From positions 1,250,001 through 1,314,000 of the forward strand of contig NC_070619.1 of the NCBI RefSeq assembly GCF_027172205.1: a stretch of DNA of 64,000 nt, written 5' to 3'. Source of the DNA: Podarcis raffonei. Taxonomy: Eukaryota; Chordata; Lepidosauria; Squamata; Lacertidae. Below, in pieces: positions 22,560 through 33,931 of the stretch. The position numbers were made by a program, and so were the translations under genes. Within the stretch, counting starts at the first letter, position 1. Each line of letters opens with the position of its first letter. The notes beneath the pieces are model-generated. The model made no database searches and was not told where the DNA came from. It saw only the letters and a program-made list of their open reading frames with translations.

Positions 22560-23650
22560 CTGTTCTGGTTTGTTTGGAAAGATGGATTTGCCTGCTTCGC
22601 AAGACAGACCTGGGAAGTGGGCAGCCAGCTCTCCCCGCAAACCACAGAAGTGCCTTTTCTGTGGCTGGGTGATTCTGAGCATGAGCCGAGTGCAGAATGA
22701 GCTCAGGATGCTTCCTGCATGGGCGAGTTTAAAGCGCCCCCCTGTGGCCAAACGAGGGCTTGCAAGTAAGCAAAGATGCACAGCGGCTGATTCCGTGCGA
22801 ACATTTCCCTCGGAGTAAATACAGTGCATTGGATCCCACCGCAATCCATGGCAAATTCGTTCGCCAAATGTGGAGCCTCACACAAGAGGGTGTATCAATT
22901 TAAGGCAATCCAGCTAGGAAGCTGATTTATACTGAGTCCACACGGCTGAATATTGTCTGCACTGAAGTGGTACAGAAATACCTTTAAACCATTTAAAAAA
23001 TAAAAACATTTAGAACCATGTGTGCCTCTTTCCATGAGGATGATCCCCAACAGCCAAACACAAGCTTGCAAACAGCAGCTATGGAGAAATTAGAGTAACG
23101 CTTTAGACTGAAGTAGACCCTGTGGGTGTGAGCTGTATCTGGAATGCAAAGGTTTTTCAAGGTTTGTTTTGATGCCACGTGGACGACTGCGCACAAGGCT
23201 TAGCATCTATACATGCATTTGTCTTGGAGGAGAATGCTTTTAGTTTGGTTATTGTTATTAAATTCTTCAATAAAGTCTGTGAAGAAAGAGCAGACAGCTT
23301 GGAAGCAGCCATTGCTAACCCTAGTGGGGGAGTCCGTCATGCAAAATCTGTGGATAATTGCTGCAATGATATATGCCTGTTTGTGCTCATGTTTTGGAGA
23401 AAGCAATATCCTGTGACTGAACTTTAAAGGTTTGGGGACTTGAACTGTCAATGAAGCTCCCAACCTGCTTTGGTGACAGGTTGTGATGGAGGAGAGAGAG
23501 AGAAAGGACCACTTTGAAATTTTATTAGGTGGGGCCTGGATCAGTTAAATTCAGTCTGATTGGTCTGGGTAGATGGACAGCAGACTCTGATTGGCTGGAG
23601 GTTCCAGTCAGTCAGTTGGCAGTGAAGTGTCAGGGGGAATACTTTGGATT
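22560..23650. other. No gene recognised
   Basis: Apparently unique sequence with a short SINE scrap near 22915-22955 (TTTATACTGAGTCCACACGG). Nothing coding was supported on either strand. Confidence 0.4.
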
Positions 23651-23651
23651 T

Positions 23652-23889
23652 CAGAATCATAGAACTGTAAAGTTGGAAGGGACCCCAAGGGTCATCTAGT
23701 CCAACCCCCTGTAGTGTCTACCTGGGATGCCTCACTGAACTATGATAATGCCTTTTGCTGGCCTGGATGGCAGGGGTTGTGTAAGTGTCATGTGGTTGGA
23801 AGGTAGCTTGTGTGCTGTTTCCTTGAACCTCACTGACAACTGAGCCCTGCATCTTTCCTGCTGACCTGTATCTGATTCCAGCCCTGACA
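23652..23889 (+). mobile_element. CR1 tail scrap followed by a truncated LTR end
   Basis: 23652-23712 is a reverse CR1 tail. From about 23716 the sequence matches the 3' end of the LTR family at 45738-46292, with TGCTGTTTCCTTGAA and CTGTATCTGATTCCAGCCC, ending CCTGACA at 23889. Only the terminal portion of the LTR is present. Confidence 0.55.
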
Positions 23890-23934
23890 CTCCATTCAAA
23901 ACAAAACAAGATGTGGAATCCCTGTGACTGGTGC

Positions 23935-24065
23935 AGCAATAAAACTACTCACACATTGGCAAAGCTAAGCAGGTCTGGTGTGGTTTCACATTGGACTGGG
24001 GACCACAGGTGCCTTGCAGGGGGTTGGACTAGATTGACCCTCCAGGACCCTTCCAAGTCTGTGGG
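23935..24065 (+). repeat. 5S rRNA-derived SINE with CR1-type tail
   Basis: GGCAAAGCTAAGCAGGTCTG and then TTGGACTGGGGACCACAGG correspond to the internal promoter part of 5S rRNA (AAGCTAAGCAGGGTC, CTTGGATGGGAGACC). It continues into a CR1-like tail GGGGTTGGACTAGATTGACC and CCCTTCCAA. The structure is that of a 5S-headed SINE and not a 5S gene, because the flanking 5S stems are absent. Confidence 0.6.
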
Positions 24066-24519
24066 GACGTGTGAAAATTGCCCCCCATCCACTCGCAGAA
24101 TCCACACACCCCCGATCAATGCCGTTTCTTCGAAGGGAAGGATTCCTCCTTGCTTGCAGAAAAAGAATCCTGGATCAGAGCCCTCTTTGGACGTGCTGCT
24201 GGTATGTGTGTAAATGCTACACGTGAGTAGGGACCATCATGCTAAGCTCCTGTGCTGCAATGCCTGTTGCCTGCCTTGAGTTGGAGAGCAAAGCGTCACG
24301 TTGCACAGTTCGGGTGCTCCTGCCTCCGTTAGATGTGAGCAGCATCGTGTTTTATCCAGTTCATTTATTTTTTGGGTGGTGGGGAAATCCTTATCCTAAA
24401 TTCTGGGGCTCAGTGCAAAGCACCCCGCCAAACCTTAGAAAGCTGCCTTCTAACAAACCAGCGTGCTCCTTCTGGCTTCCTCCTCTCCCAGCTTTCAGGT
24501 GAGGGTCTTCCCCAGCCCT

Positions 24520-24650
24520 GGCCTGAGTAGCTCAGCTGGTGCTGAGAATGCCAAGGTCTGAGCCCTGTATGGGGCAGCTGCCTGTTCCTACATTGCAGGA
24601 GGCTGGACTAGATGATGCTCAGGGTCCCTTCCAACTCTCCATGTCAGGGG
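24520..24650 (+). repeat. tRNA-headed SINE with CR1-type tail
   Basis: GAGTAGCTCAGCTGGTGCTG and GGTCTGAGCCCTGTATGGGG form the tRNA-like head. GGCTGGACTAGATGATGCTC and CCCTTCCAACTC form the CR1-type tail. Confidence 0.6.
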
Positions 24651-25479
24651 TTGAACCTGGGATCTGTTTATTGGAAAAGAGGAACAATCGCAATTCAGAA
24701 CCCAAGAGATGGTTTAAGCAACCAAGCATACAGACAAACCATGCTGTTAAGGCTGCCTTTGTTCCCCCTTCGTTCAGCCCCCCTGTCCTGAGGGTGAGGG
24801 GCCTCAGCATTGCTGACCACCATGGTTTGCCCATCCAGACAAGCCTGGCAAACCACAGTGGGCACAATCAGGGGCTAACAGCCTCTGTTCAGAACCTCTG
24901 CATTCCAATGCAGCTCAGCAGTGCCCCCTAGAGGGTCTTGGGTTTCTTTCCCTGCAGTTTAACTATCTTCTGTGTTGGCTGAGCTTTTCTATAAAATGGC
25001 TCAAGGCTGAGAAATTCAGCTGGACAGTCCACTAAAGAGTGTCAGGAGGTTCATCCTGCCTGCTGGCCGATTGCAATAATATTCAAGGGGGCCCTGTCAG
25101 TCCATCCCACAAACCCCATCACATCATAGGGTTTGTATGCCACCAAGGTATACTCAGAGTAGACCCATTTAAATTAAGTATAAGTAAGTAAAGTAGAAGT
25201 ATACTAAGTCCTTTAATTTCAATGGGTAGGGGTAAAATGGAAATAGCCCACCATTTCTGATTGGCTGATTGCAAAGAAGAATTAGCAATTCACACATCAA
25301 TCCAAAGGTGTTAAAAATTCCACCCTTGGTGGAAAAATCTGGATCAAATAGTTTTCTTGTTCAGACTTGCATATATGTAATTTAAAAAATATACAACAGT
25401 GAGACAAAATACACATCCAGGGAATACATTGCAGCAGTAGAAACGGTGCTGTCATTGTAGTGAAGTTGGGAAAACTTGG
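24651..25479. other. No gene recognised
   Basis: Includes a fragment of the short amniote repeat near 25150-25235 (GAGTAGACCC, AATTTCAATGGG). No exon was supported. Confidence 0.35.
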
Positions 25480-26270
25480 TGTGTTAAACGCTGCTTCGTG
25501 CCGGAGTGAGGCATTGTGGGAGAGTTAAAACTGTGCCCTTGTGGGGAATGGATGTCTGGTCTTTTTAAATATAGAACTCCCTGTCTCCAGAAGTGTGAGT
25601 TAAATTGCATCCTGACTCTGGGCAGGTTGAGGTGTTATCTGATTTGCAGATCCGGGCAGCTGGGGGCTTGAATGTGGATTGGGGGTGAAAAGGTGCAGGA
25701 GACTAGCCAGTAATTTACAACTCAAGAGCCTGGTCAGAGAAGGAAGGAAGGGAGAGCCTTTTGATCTCAAGATCCCTGAGCATAAACAAAGTTCAGTTGT
25801 GCTGGTCTCCCAACAATCAGGAGATACAGTCTCATCATACAGCCATTGGCAAATTGGTAATTAACCCAAAGAAATGATCCTCCTCCTGCGGTATTCAAGG
25901 ATAAAGGGTTGGGGGAATTGAGATGCAAATTGCAGAACATCTTGCCCTGGTGTTTCGCCTGAGGGCCATTTGACCAGTAAAGGGACTTTGACTATTTTAA
26001 CTGTTGACTATTTGAACTTTGAACTGTTATTGCATGAGTATGGTTTTTAGTTAGCTATATTTTATAACGTTTTTATTTTCTGTTTGTAAGCTTTCAAGAA
26101 CTGTGCCAACTTTTTGAGTGGTTTTTTCAATAAACTTGGAAAAGGACTTTTGCCTTTTGTATTCTGTGCCTTTTGTCCGGAGAAGCTAAACTGGTGCCTG
26201 GCTGTTTAGGACATCTACCTGTTGAATTTCTGTCTGTGTCACGGTATAGTGACACAGGGCTGGGAACCTG
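25480..26270 (+). mobile_element. Possible LTR-like element downstream of S1PR4
   Basis: A long non-coding block ends with a TTCAATAAACTTGG polyadenylation-type signal at about 26127 followed by a short T-rich U5-like stretch. No target duplication, internal region or second copy was found. It could instead be an unrelated 3' end. Low confidence. Confidence 0.25.
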
Positions 26271-26568
26271 GTAAATATCGGAGGGGAGGGTCTCCTCCTT
26301 GAGCCCCATTTGAGGGTGGCTCAGGAAAGGAGGTGGTGGCAGCTTTACCGTTTGGCTTGTGACTTGCAACACCTAGCGACCTCTCCCTCTTCCTGCCAGG
26401 TCCTGCTGCGCTTAGGAGGACTGGTCAGGGGGGTGGATAGTTCCTGCTATTACTACAGTCGTCTTTGAGGTTTCTGGTCTTCCTCTGAACCACCTGAAGA
26501 CATGCACAACAGAATCTTTTAGACAAGTTCTGAGGGTTCTCCTCCTCATGTCTGGAAGAGTGGAGATT

Positions 26569-27810
26569 CTAGTCCAGGGTGTGGTGCAGCCCTGAAGTGT
26601 CATTGCTCAGCACACTTGAATTGCTGGAGAGAGGTTCTCTGGCTCTCCTGCTGAAGGCTACTGGGCTACGGAAGCTGCCACGGCCTCTCAAGGAGCCTGT
26701 GGAAGAGCTGGCATGGATATCGCTGGCAACGAGGCAGTTTCGGGGGCCGCGCACCCCAGCCCAGATGCAGCAGCAGCAGAGAAGCTCCACGACAGCCCTC
26801 CTCACCTCCTTGCTCCCCAAGGCGTAGACGATGGGATTGATGAATGAGTTGGTCACGGCCAAGGTCAAGATCCAGCCAAAGAGTTTAGGGGGAGCCCAGG
26901 CTGTGTTGCCCCAAAAGGTATCTATCAGGAGGAGGATGAAGAGAGGGGTCCAGCAGATGAGGAAGGTGCAGAGGATCACCAGCACCGTCTTCAGCAGCCG
27001 CAGAGACCTCTTCCGGCTGCCCCGAGAAAAGGTCTGCTGGGTGCTTTTCTGGACCCAGCAGTAGATGGAGGCGTAGAGGCCCACGACGCCCACTAGGATG
27101 ATACTGAAGACGATCACAGTGAAGAGGATGTAGTTCTTGTCGTAGAGGGGCAGGAGCGTGGAGCAGCGGGAGACGTGGCAGATGCAGTTCCAGCCCAGCA
27201 AGGGGAGGAGGCCAATGAGGATGGCCAGGCTCCAGCAGAAGGCGAAGAGGGCCCTCAGGCGGGTGGTCTTGCTGGACGCCTTCTCGGCAATGGGCTTCAC
27301 CATGGCGCTGTAGCGCTCCACGGCTGTCACCAGCAGGCTGAAGGTGGAGGCCGCCAGGGCAACAAAGAGGACCCCCTCGCGGAGGAACCACATGGTGGGC
27401 GACAGCTGGAAGGTCCGGCTCCCCGACAACCAGAGGTTGATCAAGTAGGCCGTGCCGGCTAAGAGGTCGCTGAGGGTGATGCTGGCCAGGCAAGAGTAGA
27501 CCCACCGGCGGGTGCGCACCTTGCGGATGATGGCCAGCAGCACCACCAGGTTCTCCAGGATGATGAGGCAGCTGGCAGCAATAATGACCATCTTCAGGAC
27601 GCTCATCTGGTCTTCCTGGGGGCGGCGATTCTGCATCCTCCCTGTGAAGTTGTAATGGTACAGGATGATGTTGACGTGGTTTGTGTCCGTCGTTGGGTAA
27701 CAGAGTTCTGGGCGATGGGCCGAAGCAAGTCGGGGGTCTGGGACAGACGTGGGGAGGGCCGTCCAAGGAGAGGGCGAGGAGGTGGAGTTGAAGAGCTCCA
27801 TGTCAGTCAT
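26569..27810 (-). CDS. S1PR4: Sphingosine 1-phosphate receptor 4
   Basis: An intact 413-codon, single-exon rhodopsin-type GPCR. It binds sphingosine 1-phosphate at the plasma membrane; in mammals S1PR4 couples mainly to Gi and G12/13 and is expressed in leukocytes. Visible marks: N-glycosylation sequons at N8 and N54 in the N-terminal tail, TM1 at about 72-95, TM2 at about 104-128, the ligand-headgroup pair R144-E145 in WFLREG, an ERY motif at 165-167, PLLGWNC in the fourth helix/loop region, CWTP in TM6, NPIVY in TM7 and a palmitoylation-type CCCC cluster after TM7. WFLREG, PLLGWNC and the C-terminal REPLSS match S1PR4 better than other S1P receptors. The start is the first ATG, with an in-frame TAG two codons upstream; M4 (27801) is an alternative. 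The C terminus extends beyond the usual SSV end by about ten residues. A 293-codon open frame on the same strand in another phase is a shadow of the GC-rich coding sequence. Confidence 0.95.
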   Translation of the reverse strand: MTDMELFNSTSSPSPWTALPTSVPDPRLASAHRPELCYPTTDTNHVNIILYHYNFTGRMQNRRPQEDQMSVLKMVIIAASCLIILENLVVLLAIIRKVRTRRWVYSCLASITLSDLLAGTAYLINLWLSGSRTFQLSPTMWFLREGVLFVALAASTFSLLVTAVERYSAMVKPIAEKASSKTTRLRALFAFCWSLAILIGLLPLLGWNCICHVSRCSTLLPLYDKNYILFTVIVFSIILVGVVGLYASIYCWVQKSTQQTFSRGSRKRSLRLLKTVLVILCTFLICWTPLFILLLIDTFWGNTAWAPPKLFGWILTLAVTNSFINPIVYALGSKEVRRAVVELLCCCCIWAGVRGPRNCLVASDIHASSSTGSLRGRGSFRSPVAFSRRAREPLSSNSSVLSNDTSGLHHTLD

Positions 27811-29384
27811 CTTCTAGATTGCTTGATGGATCAGTACGGAGACAAAACTGGGCCTATTCTTGGGAAGACGTGTTTGAGGCAACACAAGAGCACTCTTGGC
27901 CTTTGATGGAGGCAAAGCGATGTCCACTGCTTAGGCTCTCACAATAATGGACCCAAGGGGTGATGCTGGGGAAAGTCAGAATTCTGTGTGTCTTCTTGAG
28001 CTGATGGTTGCCAAACAAGGTCTCAAACATGAGAAGAACCAGCAGCTCACTCAGTCTCTGCACCTGGTTGGGAAGCAGGCAGGGGTGACCTCACTATGGC
28101 TGCCCAAATTTCACCAGAGCCCCACCCGTGGTCCATGGCCGGTCCAGAGTTCCATCTTGGCCAAATTTCTGCAAAAGAAAGGAGAGTCAACAAGGAGAGG
28201 TTGTTGAAATGAGAAAGAGGTCACCTGAGGGCATGTTTCCTGTTTTTTAAGGATGTGCTCCCTCTTTTTAGCAGTTCCTGGTATTGCCTTTTTTTGGGGG
28301 GGGGGGTGTTCCGGTGGCATCATTTCAGAGCAGAGCACAACACGTTTTCTGTTCTTACTCATCCGTCAATCAGTGCATGATGCTGGATGAAGAGGAATAA
28401 GTATTGAGGAACCGCAAGTTCCTTTGCTGCTGCGGAAGGGGTGTGGGAGAAAGGATATTGCTTTGCTGAGAAGAATGCATACCAAAAAAACAGCTCTTGA
28501 GAAACAACAACTGCTCACCTGACCTTTCGCTCGCCATGCATTTTGATATTTTATTGATTTACAGAGCAAGATCTATCTATTAATCAAATAAATCTCAAAG
28601 TGGCTTACATAAAACGGTATACAATATTCATTTTTTTTACTATTTCCTTGATGTAGGCTTACATGGCTTTTGTTGCTTTAAGTAGATCCGTTCAGCTAAG
28701 TCTTGCTCGGAGTATATCTATTGAAATGAATAGAACTACCATGGTCATATTCATTAATGGGCAGACTAAGTGAAAGACGGTCAAGTGCCACCTGTGGTGT
28801 GTAAGCAGATGCCACACGCTGCAACATTTCTCTGCAGATGCCACTCGCGTTATTGTTCCTGCCTGACATTGTTCTCTTGGTGCTGCAGTTATTTGCTAAA
28901 TGCAGTTGCTTAAATGGTAAATTCAGACTGAAAGGCAGCCTGGTCTATTTTTTTATGTCCAAATTGTTTAATTAAAACAAAGCCCCACCCACGGAAAGAG
29001 AGTGTGTTTGAGTGTGCATGAGAAACCAGGCGGAAGTGGGACCAGGCGGCTTCCTGCGTCCTTAATCTGCCCTCACAAACACCCAGAAGAGAGAACTGTG
29101 GAGGCACGTGCCTCTTTCCGCTCCTGGGTTACGGTCGCCACAGAGGACTGTCTAGGCACCGTATTCTTTACAGTGAACATTATTATTCATTTCATTTCTA
29201 TACTGCTTTATATTTTAAAGGGGAAATATTATTAAAACATCAAATAAAACAATCCAGAATAAAACAAATTCAAGCTTCAAGGAAAATATTCCAGATTCTT
29301 CTTTAAGTGACATTTTGCTTCCCCCGTATTTATTTGCCTACTTAATTTATGGAGCTGCTCCAGAGCAGAAGGCCCTTAGGAAGC
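27811..29384. other. 5' flank of S1PR4: no further exon recognised
   Basis: The promoter or an untranslated first exon should lie here, but no clear TATA box or CpG cluster was seen. A short amniote-repeat scrap lies near 28705-28740. The rest is apparently unique, with a G run at about 28295. Confidence 0.35.
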
Positions 29385-29590
29385 CAGTGGGGTGTAGTGG
29401 TTAGGGGGTCAGACTAGGACCTGGGAGATCAGGGTTCAAATCCCCGCTCAGCCATGGAGCTCCCTGGGTGACCTGGTGAGTCAGTCACAGCCCCTCGCCC
29501 CCCTCACAGGGTTGTTGCAGGGATTGACGGCGGAGGGGAGCGGACCATGTTCTCCTTGGAGAAAAGAAGATAAAGGCAACAAATAAGCCC
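29385..29590 (+). repeat. tRNA-derived SINE
   Basis: Complete sense copy: GGGGTGTAGTGGTTAGGGGG, CAGACTAGGACCTGGGAGAT, GGGTTCAAATCCCCGCTCAG (intact B box), then CTCACAGGGTTGTTGCAGGG and an AAATA-type end. Confidence 0.8.
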
Positions 29591-29980
29591 TTCTGCTTCC
29601 TTGCTTAGGAAAGCTGGAGGGTCCAGCCAGGTGGAGATGTCAGTCCAGAAATCTCCGCATGGTCACAGTTGGCTGTACGCCAGTCCCAAAATGCGGCTGT
29701 TGCCTGGAGGATTTCTAACACCGACAGTGGGGGGAAGGTGGGGGATATGATATAAATGGGGGGGGAGGGTGGCTGTCATCCCCCCCTCCATAAACCAGCA
29801 CCTTCCATCAAATGGTAGGGCCAGCACTAGCTGAGAGAGAGATCATTTGGGTTCCGCCATCAGAAGCTCTATTGCACATCCCAGAATCCTTTGCAACATG
29901 GTGAGATTCTGTAACACAGAATGGGGAGCCTGTGGCCCCGTCCAGGTGTGCTCAGATGCAACAGCCCCCACTTCTCGTCC

Positions 29981-30602
29981 TGTGATGGCCTGGGACTCGG
30001 GCTCGGACTTGGAACCAGAGGAGACTCAGTCTGCACCGGATCCTTTGCCTCAGGCATCATCTGAACCAAGTCTGGGGCCTGATCCTGAAGAGTCCCAGTC
30101 TGCACAGGTTCCCCTGCAACAAGCACCAGCTGGGCCGAGGAGTCAGGGGCCTGAGCCTGCCCTGGCTCCAGATGCGGGGATGACCTCGCTGCCTTCAGCT
30201 GGGCCATCACTTACAGCTGCTCCTCTACCAGTTGGGTCAGGAGATGCTGAGGCGGTCTCTGGGTCTAGTAACCCACCGACGTCTCCCGAGCTGCAGAGAC
30301 TGAGGTCTGAGAGAAGGAGAGACCTGAGTACTTGCAGGAGGAGTGCTTGCCTTTGGGTGAAACAGGGAAATGAGTCGCCGGGGGATCAGGACCAGCCGTT
30401 ACCCCGACAGAAATAAAAGGCTGTCGGACCCCGTCCCAGGTTGCGGGAGCAACATTGCTGCATGCTAGAACCTGTACCTGTCCTTGCCTGGTTTCCTGCC
30501 TCGTGTCCTGCCTTGGCCCTGTCAGACTGACTCCTAGCAGAACCTACGGATTCCGGACCGGTCCTGGACCGTGTTTCATGGGTTACCCGCAGGCCCAGCA
30601 CA
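29981..30602 (+). mobile_element. Solo LTR with 5-bp target duplication
   Basis: A 622-bp unit begins TGTGATGGCCTGGG and ends CCCAGCACA. CGTCC lies immediately outside each end (29976-29980 and 30603-30607). An AAATAAAA polyadenylation signal lies near 30412. TG...CA termini plus a 5-bp duplication fit an endogenous retrovirus or Gypsy-type LTR left after recombination removed the rest. The duplication is intact, so the copy is probably not very old. The 189-codon frame at 29847-30416 crosses the LTR boundary and is not a gene. Confidence 0.75.
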
Positions 30603-30639
30603 CGTCCCATTGCCTGCTGGGAGTTCCATAAGTAGCTGG

Positions 30640-30790
30640 AGGCTCAGAGCTTGCTGGGTGACTGTGGGCCAGTAGCGCCCTTGGCCTGGCCTGCCCCACA
30701 GGGTTGTTGTGAAGATAAAAGCAAAGGGAAGGAATCACGGCACGCACGTGCTCTATACGCCGGCCTAAGCTCCTTAGAGAAATTGCAGGA
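30640..30790 (+). repeat. tRNA-derived SINE tail fragment
   Basis: GCTGGGTGACTGTGGGCCAG and CACAGGGTTGTTGTGAAGAT blocks of the family at 22105 and 29385. Confidence 0.55.
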
Positions 30791-31297
30791 TTTTATTTGT
30801 TAAAAAAGAAGTCATGTCCTGTTTCTCAACATCTGCAGAGGCTTGCGTTGCAATGTTCTTTACGATTTGCGCGTTGCAACTTTTGCAAGTCTTAATTGAG
30901 GCTCTAGGTGCCGGGAAGGAAAAAAACACCACAGCAGCAACCCCTGTGCGTCACCCCAGTTCTCGGATCAAAGTGTGGAAATGAAGAAGAAAAGGCATTA
31001 AGCAAAGTAAGGCATTGCAGGTGGATGTGGAAAGCCTGGAAACCCGGCAGAGAGACAGAGGGCAAGTGAAGAGGGAAATAGACCTGAATAGACCACAGAA
31101 GGAGGGAGATGAATGCAGGCGAGGAATCCTGGAATGTAGGGAACTGCCTTGCAGTGGGTCAGACTGAGTGATGCTCCTTCTCCTGAAGGAGCGGCTCTCA
31201 AACTTCTCCAGGCCTCCTTGGTCCCATAAACTCACCCCCAGCGCCCACAACCCCTCCCTATAAAGCAGCAGTCAACACAACCCACAAAGGAGCATAA

Positions 31298-31445
31298 TCT
31301 CATAGAATCGTAGAGTTGGAAGGGACCCTGAGGGTCATCTAGCCCAACCCCCTGCAATGCAGGAATATGCAGCTCTCCCAGACGGGGATCAAACCGGCAA
31401 CCTTGCCTTTGCCCACACCACGCTGTAGCCAACTGAGCTAACACA
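31298..31445 (-). repeat. SINE with tRNA-like head and CR1-type tail
   Basis: Reverse copy: TAGAATCGTAGAGTTGGAAG and GGTCATCTAGCCCAACCC, continuing into GGGGATCAAACCGGCAACC and AACTGAGCTAAC, the reverse of a tRNA head. Confidence 0.7.
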
Positions 31446-31739
31446 ATGACATTCGGAACAGTTACAATTAAGTGCACATTGATTCAAAACCCAATTAGAA
31501 TTACTTGGTTTCATTAATTCGACAAAGCTGATTCAGAGACCAGCTTTTCAAAGTCGGATAGACATTTATTAAAACTTCCAACCCTCCATGCTGTTCCTGC
31601 CCCCCCCCCCGGACAGTACCACCCTCCTTGGGCACCTCTGCCCTAAAGTGAGACTCTAATCCTCGTGATTCTAGGAGGAGGACGGTTTCAGACTGGGATA
31701 CAGGAAGCTGCCCTGTTCTGAGTCCACTACTGGACCTTT

Positions 31740-31930
31740 TCACTCAGTGTTGTCTAGAGAAGCTGCTGTGTCTCTGCAGAGCTTCAGGCAGGGGACATTC
31801 CCAGCCCTCCCTGGAGATGACCAGGATTGAACCTGGGACCTTCTGCATGCAAAGCAGATGCTCTGCCACGGAGCTCAGTGCAAGAGCAGGTGTCCTGCAT
31901 GCAGAAGGTCCCAGGTTCTCCCTTTATCAA
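31740..31930 (-). repeat. tRNA-like SINE plus a short inverted second copy
   Basis: A reverse copy runs to about 31865, with CAGTGTTGTCTAGAGAAGC and ATTGAACCTGGGACCTTCTG. It is followed at once by a sense scrap (about 31880-31920) with GTCCTGCATGCAGAAGGTCC, giving a small inverted pair. Confidence 0.55.
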
Positions 31931-32075
31931 AGAATCACTTAGCAGGAGATGGCAAATTAGCAGTCAGTGGAGACAAGACAGAAGGATATTATCTGAGCCA
32001 TTGTAAGGCAGATTTCTACATTTCCTATTTTAATAGGACCATGAGGACTAGGATCCTAATTTTTTCAGGGAAAGG

Positions 32076-32195
32076 AATCATAGAATTGTAGAGTTGGGAG
32101 GGACCCCAAGGATAATCTCGTCCAACACCCTGCAACACAGGAACATTCCCCCCAGTGTGGGGCTCAAACCCACATTCTACCTACTGAGCTGCAGA
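32076..32195 (-). repeat. SINE with tRNA-like head and CR1-type tail
   Basis: ATCATAGAATTGTAGAGTTG tail, then GGGGCTCAAACCCACATTC and CTACTGAGCTGCAG, the reverse of the head. Confidence 0.65.
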
Positions 32196-32399
32196 CCTTA
32201 CATAAATCCCCCCCCATCCCATCCCTGGCAACTCCAGGATCAAACAGCAAACAAACCTCCTCAACCAGAGGAGAGCCACTGCCAGTCAGAGTAAGCAATA
32301 CTGGTCTAGATGCAGAATCTGTCGTGAAAGAAGGCATCCTCTGAAGTCACCAGGACTGCAGATGTAGAAGGCAAGAGAGGGACTGCAGAAACACCATGC

Positions 32400-32540
32400 A
32401 TTCAAAGCACGCCCCCCCCCAGAAGAATCCTGGGAACTGTTGTTTGGTTAAGAGTGTTGGGAACGGTAACTGTGAAGGTGAGGCTGCAGTTCTTGGCTGG
32501 GCGGAATGTGCTTTAAATGCATGATGTGTGCAATTCTGAA
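32400..32540. mobile_element. hAT-type MITE remnant
   Basis: Contains AATCCTGGGAACTGTTGTTT and TTAAGAGTGTTGGGAACGG with a partial inverted arm. It resembles the remnants at 6505-6990. Confidence 0.45.
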
Positions 32541-33399
32541 AGCGGGAGCTTATGTGGACAGGTGGGTAATTATGAATGGAAAGATGGATAGGAGGAAAGT
32601 TAAGTAGCTGCCAGCTCCCCTCTCTTCCAGGCTCACCTGCTCTGATGGATTGGGCCCCCAAGCGCCGGTGGCTGCAGCATCCAATTCTCTCCCGGCAAAA
32701 GTGAGGTGACCAAATTGTTGTGGTTGCTTTTTGTATGTTTGCTGAAAAAAACATGGTGGCATGTGCCCTACCCAGCAAAACAAGAGGAAGGGGATGTTGC
32801 TACACACCCAGAACCGAGAAACCACATTTTGGCTGCTGCAGGATGGACCCACCCTAGCGAGAAACAGGGCGGTGGTTGCTGGAACTGTCACAAAAACCTT
32901 TAGGTCTGATCAACCTCCCTTTGCTCAAGAAGGTGGTGAACTTGGAGACTGTTGATTCACAGGGATGGCTAAGCAATGACTCCTAAAGAACAATTTAAAA
33001 GCCCCAGAAGATTGGGGCCTTATAAGAGCTGAGGCTCACATAATTTAATGGAGGTTCCTTGGGGCAGGGAGCTCTCACCTGGCCTACTCTGTACTTAGGA
33101 AGGTTGCCTGTCTGTTTGTCAGCTCTTCGTTTGGAGACCTCTTAAGATACCAGATTTTGCATGGTGGTTCCTAAGATCAAGGAGAGGCTTTCATCTACTT
33201 TTTGAATGTGATTGGATGCCATAACGCTCTTCTAAATAGCACTGATGTTTTTAGTTTAGCAGGCATACATTGTGCAATAATCACAGATGACCCCCCTCCC
33301 AAACTCACTCTCCCCAGGAGGTGATGTGGGTCCTTTCCCCCTCTTGAACAGTACACAGAGCTGAAGGAGAATGCTGAAGGAGTGGCGCTCCTTCCCATT
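32541..33399. other. No gene recognised
   Basis: Apparently unique sequence. Overlapping open frames of 60-143 codons on both strands carry no domain. Confidence 0.35.
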
Positions 33400-33500
33400 T
33401 TGGCTGCACACATCAGAAGACCCTTCTGGATCAGGCCAGTGGCTCCTCCAGCCCAGCATCCTGTTCCCACAGTGGCCAAACAGACGACCCCAATGGGAAG
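33400..33500 (-). repeat. CR1-family LINE 3'UTR fragment
   Basis: CTTCTGGATCAGGCCAGTGG, CCAGCATCCTGTTCCCACAG and CCAATGGGAAGCC in reverse. Confidence 0.7.
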
Positions 33501-33514
33501 CCAGCAGGGAGGGT

Positions 33515-33931
33515 TCAAGCACAAGGCTCCCAGTACATTTCCAAGCACAATTCAAAGCGTTGGTGTTGACCTTTAAAGCCCTAAACGGCCTCAGCCCAGT
33601 AAACCTGAAGGAGTGTCTCCACCCCCATCGTTCTGCCCGGACACCAAGGTCCAGCTCTGAGGGTCTTCTGGCAGTTCCCTCACTGTGAGAAGCAAAGCTT
33701 TAGGGAAACAGGCAGAGGGCCTTCTCGGTGGTGGCACCTGCCCTGTGGAACACCCTCCCATCAGATGTCAAGGAAATAAACAACTACCTGACATTTAGAA
33801 AACATCTGAAGACAGCCCTGTTTAGGGAAGCTTTTAATGTGTGACATTTTGGTGTATTTTTAATCTTTGTTGTGGCTGGGGAAACCCATCCAGATGGGTG
33901 GGGAACAAATAATAAATGATAATGATAAGAG
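33515..33931 (+). repeat. L2 LINE ORF end and 3'UTR
   Basis: The sense frame reads LTFKALNGLSPVNLKECLHP and then RTPRSSSEGLLAVPS, the C-terminal L2 signature. It is followed by the GGGAAGCTTTTAATGTGTGA and GGGGAAACCCATCCAGATGG 3'UTR blocks. Confidence 0.85.

Noticed and set aside
23945-24010. A 5S rRNA gene
   Set aside because: Only the internal promoter part is similar; the 5S ends are missing and a CR1-type tail is attached.
26885-27766. 293-codon open frame overlapping S1PR4 on the same strand
   Set aside because: It is an out-of-phase reading of the GC-rich receptor gene with Pro/His/Leu-rich, domain-free translation.
29847-30416. 189-codon acidic Pro/Ser-rich ORF
   Set aside because: It crosses the 5' boundary of a solo LTR fixed by a CGTCC duplication, so it cannot be an ancestral gene.
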